In this document: piece after piece, positions 1-9,240 of the stretch | How positions within the stretch are numbered: position 1 is the stretch's first letter | Layout of the letters: each line of letters begins with the position of its first letter | Source: Cyprinodon diabolis | Lineage: Eukaryota; Chordata; Actinopteri; Cyprinodontiformes; Cyprinodontidae | Assembly (NCBI GenBank): GCA_030533445.1 | Contig: CM060065.1 | Location: 372,001-436,000, forward strand | Length of the DNA: 64,000 nucleotides | Direction: 5' to 3' | Notes under the pieces: model-generated | The model's input: only the letters and a program-made list of their open reading frames with translations | Database searches by the model: none | Told to the model about the DNA's origin: nothing | Made by a program: the position numbers and the translations under genes

Positions 1-225
1 CACGTCCTCACTAGAACTATAGAAAGTAGAGCAGACAGCTGATCCAGATGCTGCTGCCTGCGTCCTCACTAGAACTATAGAAAGTAGATCAGACAACTGA
101 TCCAGATGCTGCTGCCTGCGCCCTCACTAGAACTATAGGAAGTAGATGAGAAAACTGATCCAGATGCTGCTGCCTGCGCCCTCACTAGAACTATTGAAAG
201 TAGATCAGACAGCCGATCCAGATGC
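1..225. repeat. Fragment of the gagcag higher-order-repeat family at the left edge
   Basis: The window opens with the marker gtagagcagacag (about 24), followed by the acaactg, aggaagtagatgag and ctattgaaag monomers. The same order occurs at 23,405-23,640 and many times up to 44 kb. It therefore belongs to the family that fills 18.8-44 kb, although it adjoins the block at 430. Between about 225 and 430 the monomers are ordinary 58-mers, including actaaaacttt and gacactgctg variants, with no specific partner found. Confidence 0.8.
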
Positions 226-469
226 TGCTGCCTGCGTCCTCACTAGAACTATAGAAAGTAGATCAGAAAGCTGATCCAGATGCTGCTGCCTGCGTCCTCA
301 CTAAAACTTTAGAAAGTAGATCAGACAGCTGATCCAGACACTGCTGCCTGCGTCCTCACTAGAACTATAGAAAGTAGATAAGACAGCTGATCCAGACACT
401 GCTGTCTGGGTCCTCACTAGAACTATAGAAAGTAGATCATACAGCTGATCCAGACGCTGCTGCCTGCGT

Positions 470-527
470 CCTCACAAGAACTATAGAAAGTAGATCACAA
501 AGCTGATCTAGAATTTCCTGCCTGCAA
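470..527 (+). repeat. Divergent 58-bp monomer, block-tracking marker
   Basis: This is the most divergent full-length monomer type I noticed. It has gatcacaaagctgatctag in place of the usual dyad, followed by tttcctgcctgcaacttcac instead of the CTG-rich half. Its gatcac motif recurs at 493, 3743, 44811, 45937, 49245, 53777 and 54610. The spacings between these copies give the offsets of the large duplications directly (45,444, 45,502, 4,532, 5,365, 833 and 1,126). The copies at 493, 44811 and 45937 read gaatttcctg; those at 3743, 49245, 53777 and 54610 read gactttcctg, so there are two sublineages. Confidence 0.9.
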
Positions 528-585
528 CTTCACTAGAACTATAGAAATTAGATCAGACAGCTGATCCAAACGCTGCTGCCTGCGT

Positions 586-643
586 CCTCACTAGAACTAT
601 AGAAAGTAGATCAGACAGCTGATCCAGACGCTGCTGCCTGCGT
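586..643 (+). repeat. Reference 58-bp monomer
   Basis: This copy is close to the consensus and is used here to define phase, starting at cctcact. In order it holds ctagaactatag with the palindromes CTAG and CTATAG, the A-rich aaagtag, the dyad GATCAG-ACAG-CTGATC (609-624), then a CTG-rich stretch and the two CpG sites in gacgctg and tgcgtcc. Two GATC sites and one CAGCTG occur per monomer. The next monomer begins 58 bp later at 644. Most copies differ from it by only a few substitutions. Confidence 0.95.
609..624. other. Dyad symmetry element, one per monomer
   Basis: GATCAG, a 4-base spacer ACAG, then CTGATC forms a perfect 6-bp inverted repeat with the palindrome CAGCTG overlapping its right half. 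The element recurs in most 58-bp monomers. The commonest variants change the right arm (acatctgatc, acatttgatc, acaactgatc, acagttgatc) or the left arm (gattagacag, gagcagacag). CAGCTG matches the E-box core CANNTG; binding by any protein is not shown. Confidence 0.8.
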
Positions 644-1589
644 CCTCACTAGAACTATAGAAAGTAGATCAGACAGCCGCAGCTGATCCAGACATTGCTG
701 CCTGTGTCCTCGCTAGAACTATAGAAAGTAGATCAGACAGCTGATTCAGACACTGCTGCCTGCGTCCTCACTAGAACTATAGAAAGTAGATCAGACAGCT
801 GATCCAGACGCTGCTGCCTGTGTCATCACTAGAACTATAGAAAGTAGATCAGACAGCTGATCCAGACGCTGCTGCCTGCTTCCTCACTAGAACTATAGAA
901 AGTAGATCAGACAGCTGCAGCTCATCCAGATGCTGCCGCCCACGTCCTCACTAGAACTATAGAAAGTAGATCAGACAGCTGATCCAGACGCTGCTGTCTG
1001 TGTCCTCACTAGAACGATTGAAAGTAGATCAGACAGCTGCACCTGATCCAGATGCTGCTGCCCACGTCCTTACTAGAACTATAGAAAGTAGATCAGAAAG
1101 CTGATCCAGATGCTGCTGCCTGCGTCCTCACTAGAACTCTAGAAAGTAGATCAGACATTTGATCCAGACGCTGCTGCCTGCATCCTCACTAGAACTATAG
1201 AAATTAGATCAGACAGCTGATCCAGACATTGCTGTCTGGGTCCTCACTAGAACTATTGAAAGTAGATCAGACAGCTGATCCAGATGGTGCTGCCTGCGTC
1301 CTCACTAGAACTATAGAAAGTAGATCAGACAGCTGATCTAGACGCTGCTGTCTGCGTCCTCACTAGAACTATAGAAAGTAGATCAGAAAGCTGATCCAGA
1401 CGCTGCTGTCTGCGTCCTCACTAGAACTATAGTAAGTAGATCAGACAGCTGATCCAGATGCTGCTGCCTGCGTCCTCACTAGAACTTTAGAAAGTAGATC
1501 AGACAGCTGATCCAGACGCTGCTGCCTGCGTCCTCACTAGAACTATAGAAAGAAGATCAGACATCTGATCCAGACGCTGCTGCCTGCAT

Positions 1590-1653
1590 CCTCACTAGAA
1601 CTAAAGAAAGTAGATCAGACAGCTGCAGCTGATCCAGATGCTGCTGTCTGCAT
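1590..1653 (+). repeat. Representative 64-bp monomer with CAGCTG duplication
   Basis: This copy is 64 bp because the central CAGCTG is doubled, giving the perfect 12-bp palindrome CAGCTGCAGCTG at 1620-1631. Other 64-mers carry diverged versions: ctgctgctgatcc (about 7,308), ctgcacctgatcc (about 1,037), ctgcagctcatcc (about 916) and ccgcagctg (677). It also shows the common ctaaag variant of ctatag. The 64-mers are dispersed among 58-mers rather than forming their own block, and their number in a segment accounts for the 6-bp steps in higher-order repeat lengths. Confidence 0.9.
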
Positions 1654-4600
1654 CCTCACTAGAACTATAGAAAGTAGATCAGACAACTGATCCAGATGCT
1701 GCTGCCTGCGCCCTCACTAGAACTATAGGAAGTAGATCAGAAAACTTATCCAGATGCTGCTGCCTGCGCCCTCACTACAACTATTGAAAGTAGATCAGAC
1801 AGCTGATCCAGATGCTGCTACCTGCGTCCTCACTAGAACTATAGAAAGTAGATCAGACAGCTTATCTAGACGCTGCTGTCTGCGTTCTCACTAGAACTAT
1901 AGAAAGTAGATCAGACAGCTGATCCAGACGCTGCTGCCTGCGTCCTCACTAGAACTATAGTAAGTAGATCAGAAAGCTGATCCAGATGCTGCTGCCTGCG
2001 TCCTCACTAAAACTTTAGAAAGTAGATCAGACAGCTGATCCAGACGCTGCTGCCTGCGTCCTCACTAGAACTATAGAAAGTAGATCAGACATCTGATCCA
2101 GACGCTGCTGCTTGTGTCCTCACTAGAACTATAGTAAGTAGATCAGAAAGCTGATCCAGATGCTGCTGCCTGCGTCCTCACTAGAAGTTTAGAAAGTAGA
2201 TCAGACAGCTGATCCAGACGCTGCTGCCTGCGTCCTCACTAGAACTATAGAAAGTAGATCAGACATCTGATCCAGACGCTGCTGCCTGCATCCTCACTAG
2301 AACTAAAGAAAGTAGATCAGACAGCTGAAGCTGATCCAGATGCTGCTGTCTGCATCCTCACTAGAACTATAGAAAGTAGATCAGACAGCTGATCCAGACG
2401 CTGCCGCCTGCGTCCTCACTGGAACTATAGAAAGTAGATCAAACAGCTGCAGCTGATCCATATGCTGCTGTCTGCATCCTCACTAGAACTATAGAAAGTA
2501 GATCAAACAGCTGATCCAGACGCTGCTGTTTGCGTCCTCACTAGAACTATTGAAAGTAGGTCAGACAGCTGCAGCTAATCCAGATGCTGCTGCCTGCGTC
2601 CTCACTAGAACTATTGAAAGTAGATCAGACATCTGATCCAGACGCTGCTGCCTGCATCCTCACTAGAACTAAAGAAAGTAGATTAGACAGCTGATCCAGA
2701 TGCTGCTGTCTGCGTACTCACTAGAACTATAGAAAGTAGATCAGACATTTGATCCAGACGCTGCTGCCTGCATCCTCACTAGAACTATAGAAATTAGATC
2801 AGACAGCTGATCCAGACAGTGCTGTCTGGGTCCTCACTAGAACTATAGAAAGTAGATCAGACAGCTGATCCAGACGCTGCTGCCTGCATCCTCACTAGAA
2901 CTATAGAAAGTAGATCAGAAAACTGATCCAGATGCTGCTGCCTGCGCCCTCACTAGAACTATTGAAAGTAGATCAGACAGCTGATCCAGATGCTGCTGCT
3001 TGCTTCCTCACTAGAACTATAGAAAGTAGATCAGACAGCTGATCCAGATGCTGCTGCCTGCATCCTCACTAGAACTAAGGAAAGTAGATTAGACAGCTGA
3101 TCCAGATGCTGCTGTCTGCGTCCTCACTAGAACTATAGAAAGTAGATCAGACATTTGATCCAGACGCTGCTGCCTGCATCCTCACTATAACTATAGAAAT
3201 TAGATCAGACAGCTGATCCAGATACTGCTGTCTGGGTCCTCACTAGAACTATAGAAAGTAGATCAGACAGCTGATCCAGACGCCGCTGCCTGCATCCTCA
3301 CTAGAACTATAGAAAGTAGATCAGACAGTTGATCCAGATGCTGCTGCCTGCGCCCTCAATAGAAATATTGAAAGTACATCAGACAGCTGCAGCTGATCCA
3401 GATCCTGCTACCCACTTCCTCACTAGAGCTATAGAAATTAGATAAGATACCTTCAGCTGATCCAGATTCTGCTGTCTGCGTCCTCACTAGAACTATAGAA
3501 AGTAGATCAGACAGCTGATCCAGACGCTGCTGCGTGCGTCCTCACTAGAACCATAGAAAGTAGATCAGACAGCTGCAGCTGATCCAGACATTGCTGCCTG
3601 TGTCCTCGCTAGAACTATAGAAAGTAGATCAGACAGCTGATCCAGAGGCTGCTGCCTGCATCCTCACTAGAACTATAGAAAGTAGATCAGACAGCTGATC
3701 CAGACGCTGCTGCCTGCATCCTCACTAGAACTATAGAAAGTAGATCACAAAGCTGATCTAGACTTTCCTGCCTGCAACTTCACTAGAACTATAGAAATTA
3801 GATCAGACAGCTGATCCAGACGCTGCTGCCTGCGTCCTCACTAGAACTATAGAAAGTAGATCAGACAGCTGATCCAGACGCTGCTGCCTGCGTCCTCACT
3901 AGAACTATAGAAAGTAGATCAGACAGCCGTAGCTGATCCAGACATTGCTGCCTGTGTCCTCGCTAGAACTATAGAAAGTAGATCAGACAGCTGATTCAGA
4001 CGCTGGTGCCTGCGTCCTCACTAGAACTATAGAAAGTAGATCAGACAGCTGATCCAGACGCTGCTTCCTGTGTCCTCACTAGAACTATAGAAAGTAGATC
4101 AGACAGCTGATCCAGACGCTGCCTGCTTCCTCACTAGAACTATAGAAAGTGGATCAGACAGCTGCAGCTCATCCAGATGCTGCCGCCCTTGTCCTCACTA
4201 GAACTATAGAAAGTAGATCAGACAGCTGATCCAGACGCTGCTGTCTGTGTCCTCACTAGAACGATTGAAAGTAGATCAGACAGCTGCACCTGATCCAGAG
4301 CTGCTGCCCACGTCCTTACTAGAACTATAGAAAGTAGATCAGACAGCTGATCCAGATGCTGCTGCCTGCGTCCTCACTAGAACTATAGAAAGTAGATCAG
4401 ACAACTGATCCAGATGCTGCTGCCTCCGCCCTCACTAGAACTATAGGAAGTAGATCAGACAACTGATCCAGATGCTGCTGCCAGACCCCTCACTAGAACT
4501 ATAGGAAGTAGATCAGAAAACTGATCCAGATGCTGCGGCCTGCGCCCTCACTAGAACTATTGAAAGTAGATCAGACAGCTGCAGCTGATCCAGATGCTGC

Positions 4601-4888
4601 TGTCTGCATCCTCACTAGAACTATAGAAAGTAGATCAGACAGATGATCCAGACGCTGCTGTCTGCGATCACTAGAACTATTGAAAGTAGATCAGACATCT
4701 GATCCAGACGCTGCTGCCTGCATCCTCACTAGAACAAAAGAAAGTAGATTAGACAGCTGATCCAGATGCTGCTGTCTGCGTCCTCACTAGAACTATAGAA
4801 AGTAGATCAGACATTTGATCCAGGCGCTGCTGCCTGCATCCTCACTAGAACTATAGAAATTAGATCAGACAGCTGATCCAGACACTGC

Positions 4889-5340
4889 TGTCCGCGTCCT
4901 CACTAGAACTATAGAAAGTAGATCAGACAGCTGATCCTGACGCTGCTGTCTGCGTCCTCACTAGAAGTATAGAAAGTAGATCAGACAGCTGATCCAGACG
5001 CTGCTGTCTGCATCCTCACTAGAACTATAGAAAGTAGATCAGACAGCTTCAGCTGATCCAGATGCTGCTGTCTGCGTCCTCACTAGAACTATAGAAAGTA
5101 GATCAGACAGCTGATCCAGACGCTGCTGTCTGCGTCCTAACTAGAACTATAGAAAGTAGATCAGACAGCTGATCCAGACGCTGCTGTCCGCGTCCTCACT
5201 AGAACTATAGAAAGTAGATCAGACAGCTGATCCTGACGCTGCTGTCTGCGTCCTCACTAGAAGTATAGAAAGTAGATCAGACAGCTGATCCAGACGCTGC
5301 TGTCTGCATCCTCACTAGAACTATAGAAAGTAGATCAGAC
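4889..5340. repeat. 296-bp offset duplication
   Basis: The run of variants tgtccgcg, gatcctgacg and agaagtatag appears at 4,889 and again at 5,185, a spacing of 296 bp (four 58-mers plus one 64-mer). The copies separate at about 5,046, where the first has a 64-mer with cttcagctg and the second continues with a 58-mer. Confidence 0.85.
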
Positions 5341-6101
5341 AGCTGATCCAGACGCTGCTGCCTGCATCCTCACTAGAACAATAGAAAGTAGATCAGACAG
5401 CTGATCCAGACGCTGCTGCCTGCGTCCTCACTAGAACTCTAGAAAGTAGACCAGACAGCTGATCCAGACGCTGCTGTCTGCGTCCTCACTAGAACTATAG
5501 AAAGTAGACAAGAAAACTGATCCAGATGCTGCTGCCTGCGCCCTCACTAGAACTATTGAAAGTAGATCAGACAGCTGCAGCTGATCCAGATGCTGCTACC
5601 CACGTCCTCACTAGAGCTATAGAAATTAGATAAGATAGCTTCAGCTGATCCAGATGCTGCTGTCTGCGTCCTCACTAGAACTATAGAAAGTAGATCAGAC
5701 AGCTGATCCAGACGCTGCTGTCTGCGTCCTAACTAGAACTATAGAAAGTAGATCAGACAGCTGATCCAGACGCTGCTGTCCGCGTCCTCACTAGAACTAT
5801 AGAAAGTAGATCAGACAGCTGATCCTGACGCTGCTGTCTGCGTCCTCACTAGAAGTATAGAAAGTAGATCAGACAGCTGATCCAGACGCTGCTGTCTGCA
5901 TCCTCACTAGAACTATAGAAAGTAGATCAGACAGCTGATCCAGACGCTGCTGCCTGCATCCTCACTAGAACAATAGAAAGTAGATTAGACAGCTGATCCA
6001 GACGCTGCTGCCTGCGTCCTCACTAGAACTCTAGAAAGTAGACCAGACAGCTGATCCAGACGCTGCTGTCTGCGTCCTCACTAGAACTATAGAAAGTAGA
6101 T
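5045..6101. repeat. 592-bp offset duplication
   Basis: 5,045-5,509 matches 5,637-6,101 at an offset of 592 bp. Shared markers are cttcagctg (5047 and 5639), cgtcctaactag, tgtccgcg (5185 and 5777), agaagtatag and agaacaatag. I noticed one difference, gatcag versus gattag near 5,391 and 5,983. The roughly 127 bp between the copies contain acaagaaaactg and ctagagctatag monomers. Confidence 0.85.
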
Positions 6102-7238
6102 CAGACAGCTGATCCAGACGCTGCTGCCTGCGTCCTCACTAGAACTACAGAAAGTAGATCAGACAGCTGCTGCTAATCCAGATGCTGCTGCCTGCGTCCT
6201 CACTAGAACTATTGAAAGTAGATCAGACAGCTGCACCTGATCCAGATGCTGCTGCCCACGTCCTCACTAGAACTATAGAAATTAGATCAGACAGCTGATC
6301 CACACGCTGCTGCCTGCGTCCTCACAAGAACTATAGAAAGTAGATCAGACAGCTGATCCAGACGCTGCGGCCTGCATCCTCACTAGAACTATAGAAAGTA
6401 GATCAGACAGCTGATCCAGACGCTGCTGTCTTCGTCCTCACTAGAACTGTTGAAAGTAGATCAGACAGCTGCACCTGATCCAGATGCTGCTGCCCACGTC
6501 CTCACTAGAACTATAGAAAGTAGATAAGACAGCTGATCCAGACGGTACTGCCTGCGTCCTCACTAGAACTATAGAAAGTAGATCAGACAGCTGATCCACA
6601 CGCTGCTGCCTGCGTCCTCACAAGAACTATAGAAAGTAGACCAGACAGCTGATCCAGACGCTGCTGTCTGCGTCCTCACTAGAACTATAGAAAGTAGATC
6701 AGACAGCTGATCCAGACGCTGCTGCCTGCGTCCTCACTAGAACTACAGAAAGTAGATCAGACAGCTGCTGCTAATCCAGATGCTGCTGCCTGCGTCCTCA
6801 CTAGAACTATTGAAAGTAGATCAGACAGCTGCACCTGATCCAGATGCTGCTGCCCACGTCCTCACTAGAACTATAGAAATTAGATCAGACAGCTGATCCA
6901 CACGCTGCTGCCTGCGTCCTCACAAGAACTATAGAAAGTAGATCAGACAGCTGATCCAGACGCTGCGGCCTGCATCCTCACTAGAACTATAGAAAGTAGA
7001 TCAGACAGCTGATCCAGACGCTGCTGTCTTCGTCCTCACTAGAACTGTTGAAAGTAGATCAGACAGCTGCACCTGATCCAGATGCTGCTGCCCACGTCCT
7101 CACTAGAACTATAGAAAGTAGATAAGACAGCTGATCCAGACGGTACTGCCTGCGTCCTCACTAGAACTATAGAAAGTAGATCAGACAGCTGATCCACACG
7201 CTGCTGCCTGCGTCCTCACAAGAACTATAGAAAGTAGA
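6033..7238. repeat. 598-bp tandem duplication
   Basis: Two adjacent copies of a 598-bp unit (seven 58-mers plus three 64-mers). Markers pair at constant offset: gaccagacag at 6041 and 6639, and ctaatcc at 6173 and 6771, followed in each copy by the cacaagaac, gctgcggcctg, gtcttcgtcc, agaactgttg and gacggtactg variants. I saw no difference in the stretches compared. The period ends where the first copy has gaccag and the sequence at 7,237 has gatcag. Confidence 0.9.
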
Positions 7239-9240
7239 TCAGACAGCTGATCCAGACGCTGCTGCCAGCGTCCTCACTAGAACTATAGAAAGTAGATCAG
7301 ACAGCTGCTGCTGATCCAGATGCTGCTGCCTGCGTCCTCACTAGAACTATAGAAAGTAGATCAGACTGCTGCAGGTCATCCAGATGCTGCTGCCTGCGTC
7401 CTCACTAGAACTATTGAAAGTAGATCAGACAGCTGCACCTGATCCAGATGCTGCTGCCCACGTCCTCACTAGAACTATAGAAAGTAGATAAGACAGCTGT
7501 TCCAGACGCTACTGCCTTCGTCCTCACTAGAACTATAGAAAGTAGATCAGACAACTGATCCAGATGCTGCTGCCTGCGCCCTCACTAGAACTATAGAAAG
7601 TAGATCAGACAGCTGCAGCTCATCCAGATGCTGCTGCCTGCGTCCTCACTAGAACTATTGAAAGTAGATCAGACAGCTGCACCTGATCCAGATGCTGCTG
7701 CCCACATCCTCACTAGAACTATAGAAAGTAGATCCGACAGTTGATCCAGACGCTGCTGCCTGCATCCTCACTAGAACTATAGAAATTAGGTCAGACAGCT
7801 GATCCAGACACTGCTGTCTGGGTCCTCACTAGAACTATAGAAAGTAGATCAGACAGCTGATCCAGACGCTGCTGCCTGCATCCTAACTAGAACTATAGAA
7901 AGTAGATCAGACAGCTGATCCAGACGCTGCTGCCTGCGTCCTCACTAGAACTATAGAAAGTAGATCAGACATCTGATCCAGACGCTGCTGCCTGCATCCT
8001 CACTAGAACTATAGAAAGTAGATCAGACAGTTGATCCAGACGCTGCTCTCTGCATCCTCACTAGAACTATAGAAAGTAGATCAGACAGCTGCAGCTCATC
8101 CAGATGCTGCTGCCTGCGTCCTCACTAGAACTATTGAAAGTAGATCAGACATCTGATCCAGACGCTGCTGCCTGCATCCTCACTAGAACTAAAGAAAGTA
8201 GATTAGACAGCTGATCCAGATGCTTCTGTCTGCGTCCTCACTAGAACTATAGAAAGTAGATCAGACATTTGATCCATACGCTGCTGCCTGCATCCTCACT
8301 AGAACTATAGAAATTAGATCAGACAGCTGATCCAGACACTGCTGTCTGGGTCCTCACTAGAATTAAAGAAAGTAGATCAGACAGCTGATCCAGACGCTGC
8401 TGCCTGCATCCTCACTAGAACTATAGAAAGTAGATCAGACAGCTGATCCAGACGCTGCTGCCTGCGTCCTCACTAGAACTATAGAAAGTAGATCAGACAT
8501 CTGATCCAGACGCTGCTGCCTGCATCCTCACTAGAACTATAGAAAGTAGATCAGACAGTTGATCCAGACGCTGCTCTCTGCATCCTCACTAGAACTATAG
8601 AAAGTAGATCAGACAGCTGCAGCTCATCCAGATGCTGCTGCCTGCGTCCTCACTAGAACTATTGAAAGTAGATGAGACAGCTGCACCTGATCTAGATGCT
8701 GCTGCCCACGTCTTCACTAGAACTATAGAAAGTAGATCAGACAGCTGCAGCTCATCCAGATGCTGCTGCCTGCGTCCTCACTAGAACTATACAAAGTAGA
8801 TCAGACAGCTGATCCAGACGCTGCTATCTGCATCCTAACTAGAACTATAGAAAGTATATTAGACAGCTGATCCAGATGCTGTTGCCTGCGTCCTCACTAC
8901 AACTATAGAAAGTAGATCAGACAGCTGATCCAGACGCTGCTGTCTGCGTCCTCACTAGAACTATAGAAAGTAGATCAGACAGCTGATCCAGACGCTGCTG
9001 CCTGCGTCCTCACTAGAACTATAGAAAGTAGATCAGACAGCTGATCCAGACGCTGCTGTCTGCGTCCTCACTAGAACTATAGAAAGTAGATCAGACAGTT
9101 GATCCAGACGCTGCTGCCTGCATCCTCACTAGAACTATAGAAATTAGATCAGAGAACTGATCCAGACACTGCTGTCTGGTTCCTCACTAGAACTATAGAA
9201 AGTAGATCAGACAGCTGATCCAGACGCTGCTGCCTGCATC
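7239..9240. repeat. Mixed satellite segment with a 528-bp duplication
   Basis: 7,750-8,140 matches 8,278-8,668 at an offset of 528 bp (eight 58-mers plus one 64-mer), shown by gctctctgcatcc at about 8,043 and 8,571 and by the aaattag and ctgtctggg monomers before it. The stretch 8,640-9,240 is repeated at about 12,075-12,675 (offset 3,434), marked by actatacaaag at 8789 and 12223, gctatctgcatcc and agtatattag. I saw no higher-order order in the rest. Confidence 0.75.

Larger units (their letters stand above)
430..4888. repeat. Left copy of a 4.4-kb segment duplicated 45.4 kb away
   Basis: Private variants run in the same order here and in 45,874-50,330. Examples: gatcac at 493 and 45937, agaacgattgaaag followed by ctgcacctg at about 1,014 and 46,458, and gtggatcag at 4149 and 49651. 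The offset is 45,444 bp on the left and 45,502 bp on the right; the 58-bp change is one extra monomer in the right copy (about 46,990). Near 4,560 this copy has one 64-bp monomer that the right copy lacks. Homology stops where this copy reads gctgtccgcg (about 4,889) and the other gctgtctggttcc. Within it, the atagtaagtag monomer with its neighbours occurs near 1,431, 1,965 and 2,132, a sign of smaller internal duplications. Confidence 0.9.

Noticed and set aside
586..643. TATA-box-like actatagaaag as a promoter
   Set aside because: It recurs in nearly every monomer, with no start-site element or transcribed unit; satellite transcription is possible but nothing here supports a specific promoter.
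620..645. CTG trinucleotide expansion
   Set aside because: Only two or three CTG units occur per monomer (gctgctgcctg); there is no long uninterrupted triplet run.
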